From NCBI GenBank assembly GCA_029721435.1, contig CM056574.1:434001-498000 (forward strand): a stretch of 64,000 bases of DNA, in the 5' to 3' direction. Numbering within the stretch: the stretch's first letter is position 1; each line of letters opens with the position of its first letter. The notes beneath the pieces were generated by a model. The model searched no databases and was not told the DNA's origin. It saw only the letters and a list, made by a program, of their open reading frames with translations. Both the position numbers and the translations under genes were made by a program. This document shows positions 55,101 through 64,000 of the stretch, one piece after another. The DNA is from Gymnothorax reevesii. Lineage: Eukaryota; Chordata; Actinopteri; Anguilliformes; Muraenidae.

Positions 55101-56999
55101 ACTCCTGTGCTCTGGGAGAGAGCAGGAAGTAAAGATTGAGGCCCTGTTGTAACCTCTCTGCTGTGGGTGAGAGCAGGAAATAAAGACTGAGGCCCTGCTA
55201 TAACCCTTGTGCCGTGGGTGAGGGCAGGAAGTAACGATTGAGGCCCTGCTGTAACCCTTGTGCCGTGGGTGAGGGCTGGAAGTAAACACTGAGGCCCTGC
55301 TGTAACCCCTGTGCTGTGTATGAGAGCAGGAAGTAAACACTGAGGCCCTGCTGTAACCTCTGTGCTGTGGGAGAGAGCAGGATGTAAAGACTGAGGCCCT
55401 GCTGTACCCCCTGTGCTGTGTATGAGAGCAGGAAGTAAACACTGAGGCCCTGCTGTAACCCCTGTGCTGTGGTAGAGAGCAGGAAGGAAAGATTGAGGCC
55501 CTGCTGTAACCCTTGTGCTGTGGGTGAGAGAAGGAAGTAAAGACTGAGGCCCTGATATAACCCTTGTGCCATGGGTGAGAGCAGGAAGTAAAGATTGAGG
55601 CCCTTCTGTAACCCTTGTGCTGTGGTAGAGAGCAGGAAGGAAAGATTGAGGCCCTGCTGTAACCCTTGTGCTGTGGGTGAGAGAAGGAAGTAAAGACTGA
55701 GGCCCTGATATAACCCTTGTGCCGTGGGTGAGAGCAGGAAGCAAAGATTGAGGCCCTTCTGTAACCCTTGTGCTGTTTGAGAGAGTAGGAAGTAATGACT
55801 GAGGCCCTGCTGTAACTCCTGTGCTCTGGGAGAGAGCCGGAAGTAAAGATTGAGGCCCTGTTGTAACCTCTCTGCTGTGGGTGAGAGCCGGAAATAAAGA
55901 CTGAGGCCCTGCTATAACCCTTGTGCCGTGGGTGAGGGCAGGAAGTAAAGATTGAGGCACTTCTGTAACCCTTGTGCCGTGGGTGAGGGCAGGAAGTAAA
56001 GATTGAGGCACTTCTGTAACCCTTGTGCCGTGGGTGAGGGCAGGAAGTAAAGATTGAGGCACTTCTGTAACCCTTGTGCCGTGGGTGAGAGCAGGAAGTA
56101 AAGATTGAGGCCCTGCTGTAACCCCTGTGCTGTGGTAGAGAGCAGGAAGGAAAGATTGAGGCCCTGCTGTAACCCTTGTGCTGTGGGTGAGAGCAGGAAG
56201 TAAAGATTGAGGCCCTTCTGTAACCCTTGTGCTGTTTGAGAGAGTAGGAAGTAATGACTGAGGCCCTGCTGTAACTCCTGTGCTCTGGGAGAGAGCAGGA
56301 AGTAAAGATTGAGGCCCTGTTGTAACCTCTCTGCTGTGGGTGAGAGCCGGAAATAAAGACTGAGGCCCTGCTATAACCCTTGTGCCGTGGGTGAGGGCAG
56401 GAAGTAAAGATTGAGGCACTTCTGTAACCCTCGTGCCGTGGGTGAGGGCAGGAAGTAAAGATTGAGGCCCTGCTGTATCCCCTGTGCTGTGGGTGAGAGC
56501 AGGAAGTAAAGATTGAGGCCCTGCTATTACCCCTGTGCTGTGGGAGAGAGCAGGAAGTAAAGATTGAGGCCCTGCTGTAACCCTTGTGCTGGGGGTGTGA
56601 GCAGGAAGTAAAGACTGAGGCCCTGCTGTAACCCTTCTGCTGTGGGTGAAGACAGGAAGTAAAGATTGAGGCCCTGCTGTAACCCCTGTGCTGTGGGTGA
56701 GAGCAGGAAGTAAAGATTGTGGCCCTGCTGTAAATCCTGTGCTGTGGGAGAGAGCAGGAAGAAAAGATTGAGGCCCTGCTGTAACCCCTGTGCTGTGGGT
56801 GAGAGCAGGAAGTAAAGATTGAGGCCCTGCTATAACCCTTGTGCTGTGGGTGAGAGCAGGAAGTAAAGACTGAGGCCCTGCTGTAACCCTTGTCCTGTGG
56901 GTGAGAGCAGGAAGTAAAGACTGAGGCCCTGCTGTAACCCCTGTTCTGTGGGAGAGAGCAGGAAGTAAAGACTGAGGCCCTGCTATAACCCCTGTGCTG

Positions 57000-59900
57000 T
57001 GGGTGAAAGCAGGCAGTAAAAACTGTGGACCTGCTGTCACCCCTGTGCTGTGGGAGAGAGCAGGAAGTAAAGACTGAGGTCCTGCTGTAACCCCTGTGCT
57101 GTTGGTGAAAGCAGGAAGTAAAGACTGTCGCCCTGCTGTAACCCCTGTGCTGTGTGTGAGAGCAGGAAGTAAAGATTGAGGCCCTGTTGTAACCTCTCTG
57201 CTGTGGGTGAGAGCAGGAAATAAAGACTGAGGCCCTGCTATAACCCTTGTGCCGTGGGTGAGGGCAGGAAGTAAAGATTGAGGCCCTGCTGTAACCCTTG
57301 TGCCGTGGGTGAGGGCAGGAAGTAAAGATTGAGGCCCTGCTGTATCCCCTGTGCTGTGGGTGAGAGCAGGAAGTAAAGATTGAGGCCCTTCTGTAACCCC
57401 TGTGCTGTGGGTGAGAGCAGGAAGTAAAGATTGAGGCCCTGCTATTACCCCTGTGCTGTGGGAGAGAGCAGGAAGTAAAGATTGAGGCCCTGCTGTAACC
57501 CTTGTGCTTGGGGTGAGAGCAGGAAGTAAAGATTGAGGCCCTGCTGTAACCCTTGTCCTGTGGATGAGAGCAGGAAGTAAAGACTGAGGCCCTGCTGTAA
57601 CCCCTGTGCTGTGGGAGAGAGCAGGAAGTAAAGACTGAGGCCCTGCTGTAACCCCTGGTCTGTGGGAGAGCAGGAAGTAAAGACTGAGGCCCTGCTGTAA
57701 CCCCTGTGCTGTGGCGGAGTGCAGGAAGTAAAGACTGAGGCCCTGCTGTAACTCCTGTGCTGTGGGTGAGAGCAGGAAGTAAAGACTGAGGCCCTGCTGG
57801 AACCCTTGTGCTGTGGATGAGAGCAGAAAGTAAAGATTGAGGCCCTGCTGTAACCCTTGTGCCGTGGGTGAGAGCAGGAAGTAAAGACTGAGGCCCTGCT
57901 ATAACCCTTGTGCCGTGGGTGAGGGCAGGAAGTAAAGATTGAGGCCCTGCTGTAACCCCTGTGCTGTGTGTGAGAGCAGGAAGTAAAGACTGAGGCCCTG
58001 CTGTAACCCCTGTGCTGTGGGAGAGAGCAAGAAGTAAAGATTGAGGCCCTGCTGTAACCCCTGTGCTGTTTGTGAGAGCAGAAGGTAAAGACTGAGGCCC
58101 TGCTGTAACCCCTGTGCTGTTTGTGAGAGCAGGAAGTAAAGACTGAGGCCCTGCTGTAACCCTTGTCCTGTGGGTGAGAGCAGGAAGTAAAGACTGAGGC
58201 CCTGCTGTAACCCCTGTGCTGTGGGAGAGAGCAGGAAGTAAAGATGGAGGCCCTGCTGTAACCCTTGTCCTGTGGGTGAGAGCAGGAAGTTAAGACTGAG
58301 GCCCTGCTGTAACCCCTGTGCTGTGGGAGGGAGCAGGAAGTAAAGACTGAGGTCCTGCTGTAACCCCTGTGCTATGGGTGAGAGCAGGAAGTTAAGGCTG
58401 AGGCCCTGCTGTAACCCCTGTGCTGTGTGTGAGAGCAGGAAGTGAAGACTGAGGCCCTGCCGTAACCCTTGTGCTGGGGGTGAGAGCAGGAAGTAAAGAC
58501 TGAGGCCCTGCTGTAACCCTTGTGCTGTGGGTGAGGGCAGGAAGTAAAGATTGAGGCCCTGCTGTAACCCTTGTGCTGGGGGTGAGAGCAGGAAGTAAAG
58601 ACTGAGGCCCTGCTGTAACCCTTGTGCTGTGGGTGAGGGCAGGAAGTAAAGATTGAGGCCCTGCTGTAACCCCTGTGCTGTGGGTGAGATCAGGAAGTAA
58701 AGACTGAGGCCCTGTTGTAACCCCTGTGCTGTGGGAGAGAGAAGGAAGTAATGATTGAGGCCGTGCTGTACCTCCTGTGCTGTGGGAGAAGGCAGGAAGT
58801 AAAGATTGAGGACCTGCTGTAACCCCTGTACTGTGTGTGAGAGCAGGAATTAAAGATTGAGGCCATGCTGTAACCTCTGTGCTGTGGGAGAGAGCAGGAT
58901 GTAAAGACAGGCCCTGCTGTACCCCCTGTGCTGTGTATGAGAGCAGGAAGTAAACACTGAGGCCCTGCTGTAACCCCTATGCTGTGGTAGAGAGCAGGAA
59001 GTAAAGATTGAGGCCCTGCTGTAACCCTTGTGCTGTGGGTGAGAGAAGGAAGTAAAGACTGAGGCCCTGATATAACCCTTGTGCCTTGGGTGAGAGCAGG
59101 AAGTAAAGATTGAGGCCCTGCTGTAACCCCTGTGCTGTTTGAGAGAGTAGGAAGTAATGACTGAGGCCCTGCTGTAACTCCTGTGCTCTGGGAGAGAGCA
59201 GGAAGTAAAGATTGAGGCCCTGTTGTAACCTCTCTGCTGTGGGTGAGAGCAGGAAATAAAGACTGAGGCCCTGCTATAACCCTTGTGCCGTGGGTGAGGG
59301 CAGGAAGTAACGATTGAGGCCCTGCTGTAACCCTTGTGCCGTGGGTGAGGGCAGGAAGTAAAGATTGAGGCCCTGCTGTAACCCCTGTGCTGTGTGTGAG
59401 AGCAGGAATTAAAGATTGAGGCCATGCTGTAACCTCTGTGCTGTGGGTGAGAGCAGGAAGCAAAGATTGAGGCCCTTCTGTAACCCTTGTGCTGTTTGAG
59501 AGAGTAGGAAGTAATGACTGAGGCCCTGCTGTAACTCCTGTGCTCTGGGAGAGAGCCGGAAGTAAAGATTGAGGCCCTGTTGTAACCTCTCTGCTGTGGG
59601 TGAGAGCCGGAAATAAAGACTGAGGCCCTGCTATAACCCTTGTGCCGTGGGTGAGGGCAGGAAGTAAAGATTGAGGCACTTCTGTAACCCTTGTGCCGTG
59701 GGTGAGGGCAGGAAGTAAAGATTGAGGCCCTGCTGTATCCCCTGTGCTGTGGGTGAGAGCAGGAAGTAAAGATTGAGGCCCTGCTATTACCCCTGTGCTG
59801 TGGGAGAGAGCAGGAAGTAAAGATTGAGGCCCTGCTGTAACCCTTGTGCTGGGGGTGAGAGCAGGAATTAAAGATTGAGGCCATGCTGTAACCTCTGTGC

Positions 59901-62900
59901 TGTGGGAGAGAGCAGGATGTAAAGACTGAGGCCCTGCTGTACCCCCTGTGCTGTGTATGAGAGCAGGAAGTAAACACTGAGGCCCTGCTGTAACCCCTAT
60001 GCTGTGGTAGAGAGCAGGAAGTAAAGATTGAGGCCCTGCTGTAACCCTTGTGCTGTGGGTGAGAGAAGGAAGTAAAGACTGAGGCCCTGATATAACCCTT
60101 GTGCCTTGGGTGAGAGCAGGAAGTAAAGATTGAGGCCCTGCTGTAACCCCTGTGCTGTGGGTGAGAGCAGGAAGTAAAGATTGAGGCCCTGCTATTACCC
60201 CTGTGCTGTGGGAGAGAGCAGGAAGTAAAGATTGAGGCCCTGCTGTAACCCTTGTGCTGGGGGTGAGAGCTGGAAGTAAAGACTGAGGCCCTGCTGTAAC
60301 CCTTGTGCTGTGCGTGAGGGCAGGAAGTAAAGATTGAGGCCCTGCTGTAACCCTTGTGCTGGGGGTGAGAGCTGGAAGTAAAGACTGAGGCCCTGCTGTA
60401 ACCCTTGTGCTGTGCGTGAGGGCAGGAAGTAAAGATTGAGGCCCTGCTGTAACCCCTGTGCTGTGGGTGAGAGCAGGAAGTAAAGATTGAGGCCCTGCTG
60501 TAAATCCTGTGCTGTGGGAGAGAGCAGGAAGTAAAGATTGAGGCCCTGCTATTACCCCTGTGCTGTTGGAGAGAGCAGGAAGTAAAGATTGAGGCCCTGC
60601 TGTAACCCTTGTGCTGTGGGTGAGAGCAGGAAGTAAAGACTGAGGCCCTGCTGTAACCCTTGTGCTGTGGGTGAGAGCAGGAAGTAAAGACTGAGGCCCT
60701 GCTATAACCCTTGTGCCGTGGGTGAGGGCAGGAAGTAAAGATTGAGGCCCTGCTGTAACCCCTGTGCTGTGGGTGAGAGCAGGAAGTAAAGATTGAGGCC
60801 CTGCTGTAACCCTTGTGCTGTGGGTGAGAGCAGGAAGTAAAGACTGAGGCCCTGCTGTAACCCCTGTTCTGTGGGAGAGAGCAGGAAGTAAAGACTGAGG
60901 CCCTGCTATAACCCCTGTGCTGTGGGTGAAAGCAGGCAGTAAAAACTGTGGACCTGCTGTCACCCCTGTGCTGTGGGAGAGAGCAGGAAGTAAAGACTGA
61001 GGTCCTGCTGTAACCCCTGTGCTGTTGGTGAAAGCAGGAAGTAAAGACTGTCGCCCTGCTGTAACCCCTGTGCTGTGTGTGAGAGCAGGAAGTAAAGATT
61101 GAGGCCCTGTTGTAACCTCTCTGCTGTGGGTGAGAGCAGGAAATAAAGACTGAGGCCCTGCTATAACCCTTGTGCCGTGGGTGAGGGCAGGAAGTAAAGA
61201 TTGAGGCCCTGCTGTAACCCTTGTGCCGTGGGTGAGGGCAGGAAGTAAAGATTGAGGCCCTGCTGTATCCCCTGTGCTGTGGGTGAGAGCAGGAAGTAAA
61301 GATTGAGGCCCTTCTGTAACCCCTGTGCTGTGGGTGAGAGCAGGAAGTAAAGATTGAGGCCCTGCTATTACCCCTGTGCTGTGGGAGAGAGCAGGAAGTA
61401 AAGATTGAGGCCCTGCTGTAACCCTTGTGCTTGGGGTGAGAGCAGGAAGTAAAGATTGAGGCCCTGCTGTAACCCTTGTCCTGTGGATGAGAGCAGGAAG
61501 TAAAGACTGAGGCCCTGCTGTAACCCCTGTGCTGTGGGAGAGAGCAGGAAGTAAAGACTGAGGCCCTGCTGTAACCCCTGGTCTGTGGGAGAGCAGGAAG
61601 TAAAGACTGAGGCCCTGCTGTAACCCCTGTGCTGTGGCGGAGTGCAGGAAGTAAAGACTGAGGCCCTGCTGTAACTCCTGTGCTGTGGGTGAGAGCAGGA
61701 AGTAAAGACTGAGGCCCTGCTGGAACCCTTGTGCTGTGGATGAGAGCAGAAAGTAAAGATTGAGGCCCTGCTGTAACCCTTGTGCCGTGGGTGAGAGCAG
61801 GAAGTAAAGACTGAGGCCCTGCTATAACCCTTGTGCCGTGGGTGAGGGCAGGAAGTAAAGATTGAGGCCCTGCTGTAACCCCTGTGCTGTGTGTGAGAGC
61901 AGGAAGTAAAGACTGAGGCCCTGCTGTAACCCCTGTGCTGTGGGAGAGAGCAAGAAGTAAAGATTGAGGCCCTGCTGTAACCCCTGTGCTGTTTGTGAGA
62001 GCAGAAGGTAAAGACTGAGGCCCTGCTGTAACCCCTGTGCTGTTTGTGAGAGCAGGAAGTAAAGATTGAGGCCCTGCTGTAACCCTTGTGCTTGGGGTGA
62101 GAGCAGGAAGTAAAGACTGAGGCCCTGCTGTAACCCCTGTGCTGTGGGTGAGAGCAGGAAGTAAAGATGGAGGCCCTGCTGTAACCCTTGTCCTGTGGGT
62201 GAGAGCAGGAAGTAAAGACTGAGGCCCTGCTGTAACCCCTGTGCTGTGGGAGAGAGCAGGAAGTAAAGATTGAGGCCCTGCTGTAACCCCTGTGCTGTAT
62301 GTGAGAGCAGGAAGTAAAGACTGAGGCCCTGCTGTAACCCCTGGGCTCTGTGTGAGAGCAGGAAGTGAAGACTGAGGCCCTGCTGTAACCCTTGTGCTGG
62401 GGGTGAGAGCAGGAAGTAAAGACTGAGGCCCTGCTGTAACCCTTGTGCTGTGGGTGAGGGCAGGAAGTAAAGATTGAGGCCCTGCTGTAACCCTTGTGCT
62501 GGGGGTGAGAGCAGGAAGTAAAGACTGAGGCCCTGCTGTAACCCCTGTGCTGTGGGAGAGAGCAGGAAGTAAAGACTGAGGCCCTGCTTTAACCCCTGTT
62601 TTGTGGGAGAGAGCAGGAACTAAAGACTGAGGCCCTGCTGTAACCCCTGTGCTGTGGGAGAGAGAAGGAAGTAATGATTGAGGCCGTGCTGTACCTCCTG
62701 TGCTGTGGGAGAAGGCAGGAAGTAAAGATTGAGGACCTGCTGTAACCCCTGTACTGTGTGTGAGAGCAGGAATTAAAGATTGAGGCCATGCTGTAACCTC
62801 TGTGCTGTGGGAGAGAGCAGGATGTAAAGACTGAGGCCCTGCTGTACCCCCTGTGCTGTGTATGAGAGCAGGAAGTAAACACTGAGGCCCTGCTGTAACC

Positions 62901-64000
62901 CCTATGCTGTGGTAGAGAGCAGGAAGTAAAGATTGAGGCCCTGCTGTAACCCTTGTGCTGTGGGTGAGAGAAGGAAGTAAAGACTGAGGCCCTGATATAA
63001 CCCTTGTGCCTTGGGTGAGAGCAGGAAGTAAAGATTGAGGCCCTGCTGTAACCCCTGTGCTGTTTGAGAGAGTAGGAAGTAATGACTGAGGCCCTGCTGT
63101 AACTCCTGTGCTCTGGGAGAGAGCAGGAAGTAAAGATTGAGGCCCTGTTGTAACCTCTCTGCTGTGGGTGAGAGCAGGAAATAAAGACTGAGGCCCTGCT
63201 ATAACCCTTGTGCCGTGGGTGAGGGCAGGAAGTAACGATTGAGGCCCTGCTGTAACCCTTGTGCCGTGGGTGAGGGCAGGAAGTAAAGATTGAGGCCCTG
63301 CTGTAACCCCTGTGCTGTGTGTGAGAGCAGGAATTAAAGATTGAGGCCATGCTGTAACCTCTGTGCTGTGGGTGAGAGCAGGAAGCAAAGATTGAGGCCC
63401 TGCTGTAACCCTTGTGCTGTTTGAGAGAGTAGGAAGTAATGACTGAGGCCCTGCTGTAACTCCTGTGCTCTGGGAGAGAGCCGGAAGTAAAGATTGAGGC
63501 CCTGTTGTAACCTCTCTGCTGTGGGTGAGAGCCGGAAATAAAGACTGAGGCCCTGCTATAACCCTTGTGCCGTGGGTGAGGGCAGGAAGTAAAGATTGAG
63601 GCACTTCTGTAACCCTTGTGCCGTGGGTGAGGGCAGGAAGTAAAGATTGAGGCCCTGCTGTATCCCCTGTGCTGTGGGTGAGAGCAGGAAGTAAAGATTG
63701 AGGCCCTGCTATTACCCCTGTGCTGTGGGAGAGAGCAGGAAGTAAAGATTGAGGCCCTGCTGTAACCCTTGTGCTGGGGGTGAGAGCAGGAATTAAAGAT
63801 TGAGGCCATGCTGTAACCTCTGTGCTGTGGGAGAGAGCAGGATGTAAAGACTGAGGCCCTGCTGTACCCCCTGTGCTGTGTATGAGAGCAGGAAGTAAAC
63901 ACTGAGGCCCTGCTGTAACCCCTATGCTGTGGTAGAGAGCAGGAAGTAAAGATTGAGGCCCTGCTGTAACCCTTGTGCTGTGGGTGAGAGAAGGAAGTAA
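57000..64000. repeat. 3.92-kb higher-order repeat within the array
   Basis: The order of unit variants from about 57000 onward recurs from about 60923 onward. Marker variants are offset by 3923 bases at three checked places (57031/60954, 58441/62364, 58741/62664) and by 3925 near the end, after a 2-base difference near 58909. A few units differ (for example around 58130-58250 against 62055-62175), so it is a recent but not brand-new duplication. The second copy is cut by the window edge. Confidence 0.85.

Larger units (their letters stand above)
43295..64000 (-). repeat. 51-bp minisatellite array, main block (~405 units, continues past the edge)
   Basis: About 20.7 kb of the same 51-bp LINE-derived unit as at 30017-32002, without other sequence. 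Unit variants (AAAGACTGAGG or AAAGATTGAGG; CCCCTGTGCTG, CCCTTGTGCCG or CTCTCTGCTG; GTGGGTGAGAG, GTGGGAGAGAG or GTTTGAGAGAG) recur in fixed orders, so larger blocks were duplicated. The minus strand has open frames of up to 2052 codons made of 17-residue repeats (STGVTAGPQSLLPALTH, AQGLQQGLSLYFLLSPT, HRGYSRASVFTSCSHPQ in the three frames). Small indels switch between them. These are not genes. The array lies in the intron downstream of host exon C and runs to the window end. Confidence 0.97.

Noticed and set aside
49284..55442. A 2052-codon open frame on the minus strand, and similar ones at 58850-63604, 53315-57040 and 45186-47681
   Set aside because: All consist only of the 51-bp unit. They exist because the unit has no stops and is a multiple of three. 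All three frames are open, and indels switch between them.
30017..64000. CRISPR array
   Set aside because: The repeats are contiguous 51-bp units without unique spacers, in a eukaryotic genome and derived from a LINE.
30017..64000. Telomere-like sequence because each unit contains TAACCC
   Set aside because: Only one hexamer per 51 bp and no tandem TTAGGG; chance occurrence.
1..64000. tRNA, rRNA or other structural RNA genes
   Set aside because: No cloverleaf with A and B box spacing or rRNA-like conserved segment was seen by eye; a covariance-model scan would be needed to exclude small ones.
1..64000. A prokaryotic defence system or operon
   Set aside because: Introns, Tc1, LINE and Gypsy elements show a vertebrate genome; no clustered co-directional bacterial-type genes exist.

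Overview
This is vertebrate DNA, almost certainly from a teleost fish. It holds three short exons of one host gene, separated by introns that are mostly transposable elements and tandem repeats. The evidence is GT-AG exons encoding a conserved calponin-homology (CH) domain, Tc1/mariner, piggyBac-like and hAT-like DNA transposons, CR1-type and other LINEs, Ty3/Gypsy chromovirus and Gmr1-like LTR elements, and no compact gene arrangement. The species cannot be named from the sequence.

Host gene: exons at 8913-8982, 12593-12699 and 15347-15377 (+ strand) join in phase and encode part of the CH domain of the LIMCH1/LMO7 family, closer to LIMCH1 from my knowledge of the family. The next CH-domain exon is not seen in the remaining 48.6 kb, so exon 3 is followed by an intron of at least that length.

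Layout: 1-2458 holds simple repeats and a broken Ty3/Gypsy gag with an LTR (- strand). 2459-3665 holds small duplications. 3666-7077 is a CR1-like LINE split by a solo LTR. 7320-8055 is an hAT-like inverted-repeat element. 8604-8857 is a 69-bp minisatellite. 9316-12547 is a nest of elements in intron 1: an outer TIR element containing a piggyBac-like MITE and a Tc1 copy that itself contains another MITE. 12721-14441 is a second, decayed Tc1-like element containing a palindrome. 15469-28365 is a nearly full-length LINE (- strand) split by a young chromovirus (16228-22719). 28366-29138 is a CT-rich minisatellite. 29139-30050 is the 3' part of a second LINE copy. From 30017 to the window end runs a giant 51-bp minisatellite, interrupted once (32003-43294) by a tandem Gmr1-like retrotransposon of structure LTR-internal-LTR-internal-LTR.

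Main discoveries: (1) the 51-bp array, about 22.7 kb and roughly 440 units in view and still running at the edge, is an amplified piece of a LINE reverse transcriptase gene, just downstream of the YADD catalytic motif. The unit is exactly 17 codons without stops, which explains the giant false ORFs of up to 2052 codons. (2) The Gmr1-like element has integrase upstream of reverse transcriptase and was tandemly duplicated after it had already decayed. (3) Its LTRs carry perfect matches to the CTCF core consensus, and two of the three carry a perfect two-half-site p53 motif; the third LTR lost that motif in a 26-bp deletion. No gene in the repeats is likely to be a functioning host gene.
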